Made by a program: the position numbers and the translations under genes. This document shows positions 23,701 through 35,554 of a stretch of 64,000 nucleotides of DNA, piece after piece; within the stretch, counting starts at the first letter, position 1, and each line of letters opens with the position of its first letter. The notes under the pieces were generated by a model. That model ran no database searches and was not told the origin of the DNA. It saw only the letters and a program-made list of their open reading frames with translations. Source of the stretch: Magnolia sinica (lineage: Eukaryota; Streptophyta; Magnoliopsida; Magnoliales; Magnoliaceae); NCBI RefSeq assembly GCF_029962835.1, contig NC_080588.1, positions 46,545,001 through 46,609,000 of the forward strand, given 5' to 3'.

Positions 23701-24603
23701 TCGATGCCCACCGTTATGGGTTCCTCTATGGCACATGAGATCAAACAAGACAACAGCTCTCCTCTGGGCTCAACAATGAACTGGAACTGCGGCAAGCCGG
23801 GTATACAAAATGTGACTGTCCTCGCAGAGCAATCCAATATAGCGTGGTACTCGGCAAGCCAATCCATACCCAGGATGACGTCGAACTTGGACATCGGCAA
23901 TGTAAACAGATTGGCAGGCAAAAAGATATCCCCAACTAAAACGGGGTAAGACAAGCAAAATCGGCCCAACACTGCAGTCTTCCCCAAGGGAGTCGATACT
24001 GTCAACCCCTCATGAGCAGACTCCAATGGCAAACCAGTCGATCGGTAAAAACTCTCAGCCACAAAAGAGTGAGATGCACCAGAATCAAACAACACACGTG
24101 CAATGCATGCAGATACTGGAAGTATACCCTCAACAACTCCTCCGTAGGACTATGAGTCCTACTGAGCCGCGTAGAATCTAGCTAGAAGGCTAGTCGTATG
24201 TGCCCAAGAAGTGCCGCCGCCGCCGCCGCCGAGGTGGTCGAAACCATCGCTCTACTGTTGCGGCCTCGGAGGCTGGTGCTGATGCTGCTGCTGAGGTGGC
24301 CTCGGTGGTGGGGGCTACTGTCACTGCTGTTGTGGGAGTCTCTGCTGCTGCTGTGGGGGTCTTTGCTGCTGCTGCGGTGGTGTGGGTGTCTGTGGAGCTC
24401 TCTACTGCTGCTGCTGGGGGCGAGGACACTCCCACATACGGTGTCCTGCCGCACCGCACGTAAAATAAGTACCGGTGAACTGTCTCGGAGGTGGTGCTGG
24501 AGGTGATACTGGCGCTCGGAAGGCTGGGCAACCTGTGCGCCTCTGCTGTGGTCGACCCTACTGGGTATCACTGGAAGGAGCCTGCCTCTTCCGATCTCTC
24601 CTC
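20799..24603 (-). pseudogene. Chromovirus gag-pol (Tekay/Del-like), broken by stops
   Basis: One reading frame carries all domains in the order gag zinc knuckle, protease, RT, RNase H, integrase, chromodomain. The zinc knuckle (24427-24468) reads YFTCGAAGHRMWEC, with Tyr where the first Cys belongs. Protease starts [17 protein letters not shown] has [20 protein letters not shown], and its YxDD site reads FIDH instead of FIDD. RNase H keeps [13 protein letters not shown]. In-frame stops occur at 22545, between 22467 and 22544, at 22149, 21273 and 20922. Integrase (21273-22061) keeps DFIMG, VSDRDPRF and QTERVNQ, which hold the D-D-E triad. The chromodomain ends EREVEIQERYPHFFDD before TGA at 20799. 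The capsid part of gag is missing. The longest open piece is 516 residues (22545-24095). Confidence 0.9.
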
Positions 24604-26797
24604 TGACCACCCTCCAAATTTAAGGTCCATCCAAGACTCAGGTGGCCCACATCATAGGAAACAGTGTGAATTGAACTTTACCATTGAAACCCCTTTTGGG
24701 TCCACAGAAGTTTAGGATCAATATGAAATTTGTTTTTCCACTTCAATCTAAGTCTGCGTGACCTTCTCAACGGGTTGGATGGAAAGTAAACATTATGGTG
24801 GGCCCCATATGGAGCCCACAGTGATCTATGGGTTTTATTGCCACCGTCCAGGCAGATGGTGGAGCCCGCTGTGATGTTTAGGTGTGTTGTGTGCGTGCGT
24901 GTCTGGGTGCGTTCGTGTGTGTATATATATATATATATATAGATATATAATACTATATATATATAATATTATATATTATATTATATATAATATGCTGGTG
25001 GTAGGAGGCCCATTTCGGTTTACTTGTGGCCCATGGTTGAGGCCCACTTTGATATGTATGTAAGGCCCATGGGTCGGGGCCCATTTGATGTATTATAGGC
25101 CCATGGGTTATGGCCCATTAAGATGTATTGGGGCCTATGGGTTGAGGCCCATTTGATGTACATATGTGGCCCAATTGGTGTGGCCCATTTAGTACACATA
25201 AGGCCCATTTGATACACTCTTAGGCCTACGGGTTATAGCCCATTGCAATGTACATAAGGCCCATTGGTGCGGCCCATTGATGTGGCTCACTTAATGAATA
25301 TAAGGCCCATGTGATTTGGCCCATTTGATGTATTTAAGGCCCAATGGGATGTACCTAAGGTCCATTGCAATGCGTGATCCCAACATGGTTTATGTAATGA
25401 TGTTTATGACAGTCGTGCCTTGGAAGCAATGTTGGTTTGACGTCCACATTGCAGGTATAGTGTTGGTTAAATGTCTGCATTATGCCTTTCCCTAGGGTCC
25501 ATTGTTAGGCTCGTATGTCTAATGTATAAGCCGTCTAGGCCCATCTTTGTTATGAACATCATCCATCCCTTATAACATGTTTAGTTCCATGATTCATGAT
25601 CATACGCATCATATGTATGCTTGATATGAGAAGTGACTGATCATGGCATATGCCTTCGGGCAGATTGTTTAGGGGCTCCCAGTAGGGAGTGTTGCCCTAC
25701 ATGAGCTCATGATGCGCGTAGGATTGCTGCATGACTGGATAGTGTGATTCATACATTCGCATTGTGTGATATGGTTACTGTACGCCCTAACGACATCAGG
25801 GCCGTAGCCTCCACAGGTGTATCGTGGTTGGCAGGATTGGATACCGAAAATCTTGTTCTACATGGGCTGTTATAGATATCCCTAGGTGAAAGTCCATAAA
25901 CCCTTATGGTACCAAGAGGTTACTCCAACGTCTAGACCGAGTGGGTGCATGAGCGCTGAGTGTCGATTACCAGACGGCTGCGCTTTCCACTGTGTCGTGG
26001 TCGGTTGGAAGGGGGTGCGGCCTTACCCGCCCGAGAGTAGGGGGCAAAGCTAGGCTGAGTCTGACCAGCTCGAGGAATGGGTCCACTATTGACGAGCCGA
26101 GCCCGATATTGGCAGGCGGATAGTGAGGTCTTTTCCACTCGCCTTATTGCGCGCGATGGGGAGGCAATCTGGCTTGGAGTGTACTAGATCCCAGTGATAT
26201 TCCAGATTTTGAGCTGTATCGATATGTGGACTTAGATGAGGATTTGTATGCTTGAGTTGCATTTCGCATTGCATGGCCTTGGTATGGCCGACATCATTCT
26301 TTGCACCGCATGGCCTTGGTACGGCTAATGGTATTCTTGGCATTCATCAGCATATTCCGCATTACTCTAGTACTGCATAACTACATTACCACCCTGAGCA
26401 TACACTTTCACCACCCTCTAAGCTTTCTATAAGCTTATGCACGACCGTTGCGTGCAGGTGACATTGGATCGCAGCAGCGCTGAGGCTTGGACGCGTGGCA
26501 GATCATTTTAGAGTTTTTGTTCATCATCATTGTATTTCCCTTTATGCTCATTGTACTTGTAAAGTTTTTGATCATAGTGGAAATGTGATTGAGTTTTTGG
26601 TTGTTGTTGTGGGTTATGCCTTTGGTTATGTTTATTACAAATCAAACTGATGTTAAAAATCCTCTTCGTAGCATCCCAAGATCGGAACCTAGCGAATGGG
26701 CGCTAGGAGCCGAGAATGGGGTTCTATGGAGGCTGTCGGCGCCGGATTCGGCAATCGGGAATTTTGTGAGCCCGGTTTCCGAGTTTGGGGCGTGACA
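24604..26797 (+). repeat. 3' LTR portion of L-family chromovirus
   Basis: It begins abruptly at GACCACCCTCCAAATTTAAG, the same point as 19003 in the first copy, and runs to the LTR terminus GGGGCGTGACA at 26797. It contains the second GGCCCAT array (25010-25350). It also holds the complement of landmarks seen in the other L copies: TGAGGTCTTTTCCAC near 26125, GAGCTGTATC near 26210, and the CGAGAATGGGGTTC...CGGAT block near 26711-26755. Direct alignment with 19003-19855 shows several per cent divergence. Confidence 0.85.
25010..25350 (+). repeat. GGCCCAT tandem array in L LTR (copy b)
   Basis: Same array as 19430-19800 with one or two units lost or merged. It again gives spurious long frames on the minus strand. 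Confidence 0.9.
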
Positions 26798-26802
26798 CAT
26801 AT

Positions 26803-27771
26803 CCTATCCAATTAGAAGATATAACAATTAAGATCAAATCTGAACTTCCTTTGACCTAATTCTCAAAAGAGGAGAATTATGATAATTGGTAGGGATTCCA
26901 TTACAAATCTATACCCATGCGATGATGATAAACAACAGGATTTACTAATCCCATGATCTTAAAACAAGAAAAGAAGATACTCAAAGCTGTTGTAGATCTA
27001 CTGTAATTTAAGTCATAATCAATCATTAAAAGCTGTAAGTATTTCTTAAATATCAAACTAAAATCAACGTAAGTTCAACATAAACATAAATCAAAGAAAT
27101 AAAAACATCTCATCACGCTACAAGCTTCACATCTTAGCCCTAGCTAAGAGATTTTGCCAACCATAGTCATGATTAGAACTAAAACCCTATATCCTATAAA
27201 AAAGCATGAAAAATAAGGAAGAAAGGAAAAAAATGCTTGGCAACAGCTCTCCGCCCTTGTGTTTTGCTCCTCCAAACACTAGAATTAGATTTTGAGCATC
27301 CTAGGGAGTCCTATTTATAGTTGTGGAACTCCAACTTTCGCACCTAGTTGGAAAACTTTAGAAAGCGCCTCAAATTTACACAGTTTGCTAAAATAGACTT
27401 CACTCTGCGCAGTTTTCCAAAATAGATTTCACTCTGCGCAATTTCATAAAATGACCAAGGGTTTCAGAATATGTTTTTTTATGACGATTTCAGGATTTTT
27501 TTCTTCACTTCAAATCTTTGATTCTCTTCATTCCTCACTTAATTTTCTTGAATCTTTGGCATGTAAATTCTTAAATCTTGGTCTCCTAAGATCCATCCCT
27601 TGCCTTAGTGATTCTTGATCATCAAATCCATGCTTTTAGCACCCCTTTTCAATCCAAGTTCATAAATTCACCTTGCAACACAAACATGAGTAAAATAGAA
27701 CATTAAGCATTATCATGTTCATAAAACCAAGATATAAATGGGGGATAATATGCAATATTTGACCCTCAACA
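26803..27771 (-). repeat. 5' LTR of Athila copy 1, distal part
   Basis: It continues the LTR interrupted at 17192 and ends on the + strand with ATATTTGACCCTCAACA, the same terminus as both LTRs of copy 2 (34374 and 43934). Joined, the LTR is about 1.25 kb against about 2.15 kb in copy 2, so it carries deletions or belongs to a shorter subfamily. Confidence 0.85.
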
Positions 27772-28813
27772 TTTAACTACTTAAAAATCAAAGAGGTAAA
27801 AATCTCATTTAATCTAAATATCAATTAAAAAAAATAATAGAAAAGTAGTTGCATAACTTAAGTATGATAGTGATATATGTAGTCTTATATATGCTATGCA
27901 ATGCATAAGATCGGATATAGCATACGTTGTGAGTAACCTAAGTAGGTTTACTAATAAACCAAGTGTAGAACAGTGAAAAGCTATAAGTAGAGTTTCAGGT
28001 TATTTAAACGAAACCAAAGAACTGGGGCTATTTTACTCAGAATTTCTAGCTGTGTTGGAAGGATATATCAATGTAAGTTATATATCAAGTGCAGGGGACA
28101 ACAAGTTCACAACAGGGTGGATATTTACCTTAGGAGGTATAGCTATTTCTTGAGGATCCAAGAAACAAACTTGCATAACACAATAATAGAATATAAGTTC
28201 ATAGCATTAGCTGCAACTGAAAAGAGGTTGAGTGGTGGAGAGATCATCTATTAGAAATTGCATTCTATGCGAAGCCTATACTGGCTGTTTCACTTCATTG
28301 TGACAATGAAGCCACTCTAGTGAGTGCCTACAGCCGTACATATAATGGGAAGTCTAGACACATAAGTTGAGACATGACTATCTAAGGTAATTAACTCAAG
28401 ATAGAATCATTGCAACTCATTTGTGAAGTCAAGTAATAATTTGGTTGATCCCTTCACTAAACTTCTAACAGGAGAGGTCGTAAAGACAACATTTAGAGGG
28501 ATGAGGTTGAAACTTTCAATCAAAGTTCCATCAGTGATAGAAACCCAACCTAAAGTTAGAAAATCGATAAAGATTGGGTTCAATTGGTAAAAATAAATCA
28601 CTAATATATGAAAAGTTTCATCACTAAATCTAAAAAGTAACCTCATTCAGGATGAAAAGTGTTGATCGTTACAACTAGAGGGCTGAGTCTTGGAACTCTT
28701 AATGAAATCCAGTCAATAGGATAAGTGTTTTAAGTAATGGAAACATTGGAAGGATTTGACCTATATAAACATAGAAGTTATGTCGCTTCTCATGAGAGTT
28801 AAGAGTTCTCTCA
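27772..28813 (+). pseudogene. Ty1/copia RT-RNase H remnant
   Basis: The sequence follows the end of a copia polyprotein through several frames: SLIYAMQCIRSDIAYVV-like near 27872-27925, then a GYLKRT-like stretch, AGDNK...TTGWIF near 28095-28125, IEYKFIALAATEK near 28188-28225, HCDNEATLVS-like near 28298, NGKSRHI near 28345, and NNLVDPFTKLLTGEVVK near 28437-28485. This is RNase H with its downstream tail. Stops and shifts are frequent, so it is dead. The upstream part of this element is absent because Athila copy 1 sits immediately to the left; the downstream part resumes at 44268 after another insertion. Confidence 0.85.
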
Positions 28814-30304
28814 TGTCACACCCTAAACTCGAAAACCAGGGTCGCAAAATTCTCAATTTTCGAATCCGGTGTCAACAGCCTCCGCAGTACCCCATTCTCG
28901 GCTCCCAGCGTACATACGCCAAATTCCAATCATGAGATCCTATAATGAGGATTTTTCAATATATATTTAACTCATAATAAGCATAACCACAAGTTTATCC
29001 ATATCACAAAGGCAACATCATCATCACATAATCACTAATATATACATTTGAATACAATACTGAAAGGGAAAATACATATATCGAAAATCAAAGCTCCAGA
29101 AGATGGCTGCACGCTCCATGCTCGACGCTGCTGCAACCTAACGCTACTTGCACGCATTTATCGTGCATAAGCTTATAGAAAGCTTAGAGGATGGTGTAAG
29201 TGTGTGTGATGCACGTGCCAAGAATATAAATATCAGAGTGAGCAGAAATATTGGCAAGTCCATGAGTCATACAATATCAAAGTACACAATACAAATCAGC
29301 TATGCAAACGAGTAGCCATAAAGAGTCAAGTATCAGATACCGAAGATACAATGAAATATCCGGTGCGAATAACCATACTGGAGTATGAAGTCGGGATGAT
29401 GGTACGTAGTATCGCAAGCTATGGGGTCCACCACAAGGGACTTCTATCCAAACCAATCTCATACCTAAATTTGGATAATCAGACTCAATGTGGTAAACTC
29501 CTGATCTTAGGTTAGTCACGTGCCCCAACCGAAATCCTGGCCATTGCGAAGGTACACGTAACAAATAGTTGGGCACCACTAGCCCGAGTAGATAGTGAAT
29601 GAATGAATGAATGAGTATACAACCCCTGCTCCACAAATCAGTACTGTACATCTTTAGGATCATCAATGGGGTTTATTACACTCTACACCAAGTTGCCGCC
29701 TCTATCTGAGCACACAACTAGGTAAGTGGAAGAAACCTCACTATCCGCCTGCCAATATCGGGCCCGTCTCGTCGATAGTAGACCCATTCCTCAAGCTAGT
29801 CAAACTCAACCTAGTATTGCCCCCTCACTCAGGTGGATAAGGTCACACCCCTTTCCAACAGACAACGACATAGTGGGAGACGCGGCCTACTAGTATACGG
29901 CCCTCATGCGCTCATATATATCTACTCGTTTTAGACGTTGGGGCATCCTCTTGTATTAAGAGGTTTAGGAATTTTCAGCCAGGGCCATCTATGGTAGCCT
30001 GATGCTAGAACCAAATATTTTCGGTGTCCCATCTGACCATCCACGATATGCCTGTAGAGGCCACGACCCGGATGTCGCTAGGGCGTATGGTGGTCATATC
30101 ACAAATGCAAGATGCATGAATCACATAATCCAATCATGCATCAATCCTGCGCATACTGTGCACTCATGTGAGACAATCTCCACCTATCAGGGAGTCTCAT
30201 AAAAACCTGCCCAATGACATATGCAATGGTCAGCCACATCTTATAACAAACATGCAGATGATGCGTATGGGCATGTATCATGATGTTATGTCATCGCATA
30301 CTCA

Positions 30305-30640
30305 TAATCAGTATCGATAATTAGCCTTGATAATCAACCTATACAATTAGCTTCGACAATCGGAATCGACCTCGACAATAAGAATCGGCCTCAACAATTG
30401 GCCTCGACAATCGGAATCGGCCTTGATAAACGGAATCAGCCTCGATAATCAGAATCGGCCTCGATAATCAAAATCAACCTCGACAATCGAAATCGGCCTC
30501 GATAATTGGAATCAACCTCGACAATCGGAATCAGCCTCAACAATCGACCCCTACAATTGGAATCGGAATCGGCTTCAACAATCGGCCTCGACAATCAGAA
30601 TCGGCCTCGATAATCGAAATTAGTAATCGGCCTAACAAAG
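30305..30640 (+). repeat. Tandem array of CGGCCTCGACAAT units
   Basis: About twenty imperfect copies of a 15-18 base unit of the type AATCGGCCTCGACAATCGG. I see no equivalent in the other L copies at this position, so it appears to be a local expansion in this LTR. Confidence 0.9.
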
Positions 30641-30779
30641 GGCCAAAGGGAAGGTCACAATGTGGACATTTAACCATCATCACTCATCAATGTGGACATT
30701 TAACCAACATTACTCCCAAAGAGTGGCCCTTATAGGGCCAGACATATAATGGGCCCAAGGCCTCACACAAAAGGCTAAT

Positions 30780-31440
30780 ATACAGCGCAATGGGCCTCAC
30801 TCAAGGGCCACATATACACCACATCGGGCCTCGCCATGGGCCTTACATACATCACATTGGGCTTACCAAATGGGCCAAAAATACATCACAATGGGCTTTA
30901 CCAAATGAGCCGAAAATACATCACAATGGGCCTTACCAAATGGGCTGGAAATACATCACAATGGGCCTTACCAAATGGGTCAGAAATACATCACAATGGG
31001 ACTTACCAAATGGGCCAGAAATACATCACAATAAGCCTTACCAAATGAGCTGGAAATACATCATAATGGGCCTTACCAAATGAGCCAGAAATACATCACA
31101 ATGGGACTTACCAAATGGGCCGAAAATATATCACAATGGGCCTTACCAAATGGGTCAGAAATACATGTCAATGGGCTACAACATATGGGTTAGAAATACA
31201 TCACAATGGGCCTTACCAAATGGGCCGAAAATACATCAAATGGGCCGTAATTGTATCAAGGTGGGCCTTAACGGATGGGCCACCAATACATCAAGGTGGG
31301 CCTTATGGATGGGCCATAGATACATCAAGGTGGGCCGCACCATCTACGAGTGGGCCACATCGATGGGCCACAAATACATCCAGGTGGGCCCCATGGATGG
31401 GCCACAAATACATCAAGGTAGGGCCCACCATATTCTCCAT
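30780..31440 (+). repeat. TGGGCC tandem array (about 35-base units)
   Basis: About eighteen units such as ATGGGCCTTACCAAATGGGC followed by CAGAAATACATCACA, drifting to CAAGGTGGGCCTTATGGATG near 31270-31430. It is the counterpart, in opposite orientation, of the arrays at 19430 and 25010. The two overlapping long frames across it are repeat artefacts. Confidence 0.92.
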
Positions 31441-31752
31441 ACAATCTGGTCATAAGGTCACAAAGACCTGGATTTAAGAGGGAAAACAAATTTCATATAG
31501 ATCCAAAACTTTTGTATCCCCAAAAAGGGTTTCAATGGTAGGCGTTCAATATCCACTGTTTTTCCACAGTGGTCCACCTAATAGATTTACCTCATTTTTA
31601 GTCTCAAGCCTTGAGACGAGCTTACCAATTGGATGGACGGTTTGGATGTAATACATACATCAAGGTGGGCCCGATAGATGGATGGCATGGAGATAAAATA
31701 CGTACATCACTGGTGGGTACCCACCGTCCAGAGTGCTAGACGGTGGATGGCG

Positions 31753-31755
<3 letters not shown>

Positions 31756-31793
<38 letters not shown>
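31756..31793. repeat. (AT)n microsatellite
   Basis: An uninterrupted TA run of about 38 bases in the L LTR, at the position of the AT runs in the other copies. Confidence 0.95.
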
Positions 31794-31795
<2 letters not shown>

Positions 31796-32227
31796 ATGTG
31801 GGCCCCACCTCCACACGTGCAGTGTGTTGGGACCACCGTCCCAATCCAATGGACGGTAAGGATATAAAATAAATACATCAAGGTGGGTCTCACCACAAGT
31901 GGGCCCTCACATACACAATGGTAAAAACCCTAATATCACCCACCTTTGATCTCCTCTTCCTTCTTCCACCAATGCGATCAAGAGCTCCAAGGGGTGCGAT
32001 TCAACAGTCGAGATGGACTTTGGATGGTGGGGATGGGAGGTAGGAAAGTGGGCCACACCAAGCTCTCTCATGGAGGTTGGGCGTTAGATTACTCTCATGG
32101 AGTTTGGAAGAAAAAGGAGAGAGAGATGAGAGAGAGGTGATGAGTGATGAAGTGATGGGGAGAGGGATGAGTGAAGTGATGGAGAGTTGACTTTTGGAGA
32201 TGGGTATAGTATTTGGGGATGGGTGTG

Positions 32228-34374
32228 TGTTCACTCCCCAAGTATAGGGTTGTGATGTAGTAATAAACTCGATGAGACCGTAGTCGAATCCCAAGGGACT
32301 GAAACCTATATGTAATCTGAAGCTAAGTAGAACTAGAATCAGACTAAGATGAAATCTAAATCGAGTGTAAATTGAGGAATAATGATAAAATAATTATTTA
32401 AAACTTAAGGAATTCAGAGAAAGGACACTAGGGATTCAGAGGATCCACTTGTAGAAATCAGGGAGATCTTATGCCTGTTTCAAATATTCAACTGGACTTC
32501 ATCCAGTTGAAGAATGTAACCATGAAAATCAAAACCGAACTTCCTTTGATATAGTTTTCAAGAGATGAAAGGTATATGAATTAGAATGGATTCCATCACA
32601 AAACCATGCCCATGAGACAAAGCAAACAACAGAATTAAACTAATTACCAACCACTCAAGAATGTATGAAGGTTAGGAAGGGTACCGTCATCCGACCATGC
32701 CCAGGAGACGATGGTGAACAACAGTTTTCTGACGTCATAAACATCAAAAGGAAAGGAACATGTTCAAGCTATCGCAGACCCATTGTAATTTTAGTCACAA
32801 CAGACCATTAAAAACTAAAAACATTCCCTTAATAATCAAACTAATATCAAATTCAGTTCATAAATTAAATTAAAGGCATAAAATAGAGTCTCCCATCACC
32901 TACAAGCTTCACCTCTTAGCCCTAGCTAAGAGGTCTAGCCTAACATGATTGGACCAGATCTCTGGAAAACCATGATAAAAAAAAACTATAAATAAAACAA
33001 ATAAACAAAACTACTCCCTATCTCTCTCTCTGCTACTAGCGTTCTCAACCGACTGATCCCCTCTCTCTCTGTTCTTTTCTCTTTCTTTTATAACTGAAGG
33101 AGGCCGGTGGCTGTGAAGACGCGGGAGGCAATTTTCGCACCTAGTCGATGGTTGCGTAAGCCAGTTACGCAGAAGGAATTACGCAGTGACAGATAACGCA
33201 AAACGGTTTTGCATTTTTCCAGCATTGTCGGCCTATGAATGTCTAATACGCTAGATCCGACCATTCAAGCTCCTTAAGCTTGAACGGTGGTCCCCTGGAA
33301 AGATTTTGGGCGGACCAGATGGCCAGACCAATCCCTGCCATGATCGTAGAATGGCCCAGACCGTTCCAGGTCTTCGGACGTGCGCAACAGAGCCCACGTT
33401 CTTACACTGTGTTGACGGTGGGGCTCATGATTGGGATTTTCTAAGAAATCCAATCCGTTCATTGGAAGCTGCACGAAAAACCATTCAGATATGGTTGGTT
33501 TTGGATCATCTTTGCTACGGTCCACCTTAATTGATCATGCAGCGATCATCAGACTTTCAACATGGTGAGCGCGATCTCCGGTTTCATTCCTGGCGTAGTT
33601 TTCATGGTCTAAGGCAGAACGTTCGTCCGATTCCAGTGGACGGTCTAGATCGATCATGAAGATCACGATCATGGTCCACAGAATCCAACCACAATGCTCT
33701 GTTCGAGCGTTTCACAAGGCGTGAAAATAGGAAAATGGAAGTTTTCATTTTTTCCTTGGATTCAGTTGGTCAAAGATCATATGACCAATTTTATTGGTTC
33801 GGTGCACTGCTAGTGCACATGTGCACTTTGCACATTTCACTCAAGGTGGGGCTCAATGTGATGCTTATGGAAGATCCGATCCGTCCATCCCTTTTCTCAT
33901 CTCATTTAAGCTGTCTAGGTCCAGTTTGAAGAATATCAAGATCTCATGTGGGACAAAAATCAATGGTTTATGGGCTGATCTGTCTGTTGAGCCACTTTCA
34001 CAAGGATCCAATGGATGAAAATCGACGTGTATGGTTAATTCATGATCATCAGGCCATATATAAAGTTTGGAGCCAATCAGATGGTGGGAACCCTGTGATC
34101 TTGCATTATGGACGTCTTTCAGGCCTGTTTAAAGTGAGTGGCTAGAATTTCTCTGATCTTCAGTGTGTAAATCCTCTATCTTGGTCCCATTGAGTCCTGT
34201 CCAATGCCTTGGTGATGCTTGAGTGTTAAATCCATGCCTTTAGCATCCTTTTCAATCCATGCTCGTCAATTCTCCTTGCATCAAAAACACGATTAAAATA
34301 AACCGTTAAACGGTGTTATGTTTGTAAATTCAAGTAGTAATTGAGGTCTAATATGCAATATTCAACCCTCAACA
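32228..34374 (-). repeat. 3' LTR of Athila copy 2
   Basis: Direct repeat of 41781-43934. On the + strand it runs from TGTTCACTCCCC to CAATATTCAACCCTCAACA. It contains CT-rich runs near 33017-33082 and, on the minus strand, a TATAAAAG box at 33085-33092. Confidence 0.92.
33085..33092 (-). promoter_or_regulatory. TATA box in Athila 3' LTR
   Basis: TATAAAAG on the minus strand, upstream of the GA-rich stretch in the element's direction. The identical box occurs in the 5' LTR. It is likely the start of element transcription; in this LTR it would drive transcription outward toward 32 kb. Confidence 0.5.
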
Positions 34375-34390
34375 CAACCCCCAACCAGCA
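34375..34390 (-). other. Polypurine tract of Athila copy 2
   Basis: On the minus strand TGGTTGGGGGTTG abuts the 3' LTR start TGTTGAGGG. It is G-rich with interspersed T, the usual look for this clade. Confidence 0.7.
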
Positions 34391-35550
34391 TCTTGCTTGT
34401 CCCGAGCAAAGTATGCAAAAAAATAAGTTGAGAATTACAGGACAATTTTTATAAACTCGAGTGATTTTTGAAAACAATCCAGAACTAGAAGTCTAAGATT
34501 CATGATTGTTGGCATTACTTTCTCCTGGAATCAAGCTCATGGTAAACTTTATAATCAAGTTCAAATATTAATCCATTAATTAAAAAATTTCTAAACATTG
34601 AGTTCCATGAGTGTATAGTGTAATCTCGGCTTAACACTATTAACATTCACTTCTCTATTTCAGGATATCATTGGTAACCACAAGAGAATTCATAATAACC
34701 TAAACCAAAACTTGATCTATTCTTCCAGCTTTTGGTGATTTTCGCACTATGTCAACTTTTTAAGAGTAAAGCCAAGGAGGGGAAACGAATCATCACCTAT
34801 AGGGAGCAGACCCATGGTGAAGACTAGTCGCCCAACCCTTTCCAAATATCGACCATGGGGAATTGGATCTACACCTATAGGGAGCAAACCTTTGGTGAAG
34901 TTCGTTCGCCCAACCCTTTCAGCAGGCAGCTATCATGTAACTGGGCATTTTTTTTCCTCTTCTTATTGAACATGATAGACAAATTCCCAGGTTGGTTCCT
35001 TCCATGTTTAATGATCACCAAGTTACACTTCAATATCGAACTAAAACCTTAATGTGCGAGCAAGATGTGTCTTGTGAAATCATGACTCAATTAATATTTA
35101 AAACCTCTAATCATGGATTAACAATTCAAACTTAACTGTGAAATCTAATAGATAACTGAATCCAAGAGTCATAAATTACCAACATCATGTGTCTTGTAAT
35201 TCTAAATCAAAGATGGCCGTCAAAATCGCATCGAATTTATAAAAAATTCTAAAAAATATTTAAAAAATTTCACAATTTTTGCTCAAGACCAAAAAAATAC
35301 TGATTAGGCAACCTAATCTCCCACCCCCAACCTAAAATCTACATTGTCCTCAATGTAAAAGAAGTAAGCATGCTGTGCACATGGGACAGTGAAAGTAAAA
35401 GAGAAGTGATGGAAAGATAGTACCTAGATGAAAGAATCACGAGACTTTCCAAAGATATCAGAGCAGGTTAGCAGAAGAGAGAAACCAACAAAAGTAAACT
35501 ATCATAGTCCTATGAAAGCGATAAACCTACCTATACCTCCATCAGACTAG
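34391..35550 (-). other. Athila copy 2 noncoding tail between integrase and PPT
   Basis: AT-rich sequence of 1.1 kb without a convincing frame. It contains a duplicated phrase CACCTATAGGGAGCA (34794 and 34871) followed by GGTGAAG and CGCCCAACCCTTTC. Some Athila elements carry an envelope-like ORF here; none is visible. Confidence 0.7.
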
Positions 35551-35554
35551 GAGA

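Larger units (their letters stand above)
17193..26797 (+). mobile_element. L-family chromovirus insertion with inverted internal domain
   Basis: The outer ends are those of one + strand insertion: TGTAAGCC at 17193 and GGCGTGACA ending at 26797, flanked by TSD CATAT (17188-17192 and 26798-26802), inside an Athila LTR. Inside, the parts are: L LTR sequence from its start (17193-19868); an inverted copy of the first 800 bases of the LTR (19870-20672); a PPT and gag-pol on the minus strand (20673-24603); and L LTR sequence again (24604-26797) to its end. Bases 19003-19855 and 24604-25440 are the same part of the LTR in direct orientation. This fits a full element with two LTRs whose body plus part of each LTR inverted, followed by a deletion that removed 5' gag, PBS and LTR remnant. 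Confidence 0.75.
2956..27771 (-). mobile_element. Athila-like Ty3/gypsy element, old and broken (copy 1), with three nested insertions
   Basis: On the minus strand, from high to low coordinates: 5' LTR (27771-26803 joined to 17192-16913), degenerate tRNA-Asp-type PBS, A/T-rich leader, gag (about 16130-14500), protease region, RT-RNase H, integrase (to about 8290) and a 3' noncoding tail (8290-7557 and 3235-2956). Landmarks match the better copy at 32228-43934 throughout. The 3' LTR is not in the window. It is interrupted by a solo LTR (3236-7551), a small gypsy element (11487-14120) and a rearranged chromovirus (17193-26797), each with a TSD. The right LTR end abuts copia pol sequence at 27772, so this element appears to have inserted into a copia element. 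Frameshifts and stops are spread through all domains; it cannot encode protein. Confidence 0.85.

Noticed and set aside
24198..24506. Long + strand frames rich in Leu/Ala opposite the gag region
   Set aside because: Shadow of the Gln-rich (CTG/CAG repeat) gag tail on the minus strand, which carries the zinc-knuckle frame.
30305..31440. Regularly spaced repeats resembling a CRISPR array
   Set aside because: Units are contiguous and degenerate without unique spacers, the sequence is plant nuclear DNA, and no cas-like genes occur.
30790..31477. Two overlapping long frames with repeating MGLTKWARNTSQW-like residues
   Set aside because: They follow exactly the 35-base TGGGCC tandem unit inside a noncoding LTR; the other L copies do not conserve the frame.
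33306..34145. Set of + strand frames repeated at 42799-43789 as possible duplicated gene
   Set aside because: They are the two LTRs of Athila copy 2; the paired copies differ by frame-breaking indels and carry a TATA box and LTR termini instead.
34391..35550. Envelope-like gene of the Athila-like element
   Set aside because: Only short frames are present (for example 34855-35052) with no membrane segment or conserved motif.
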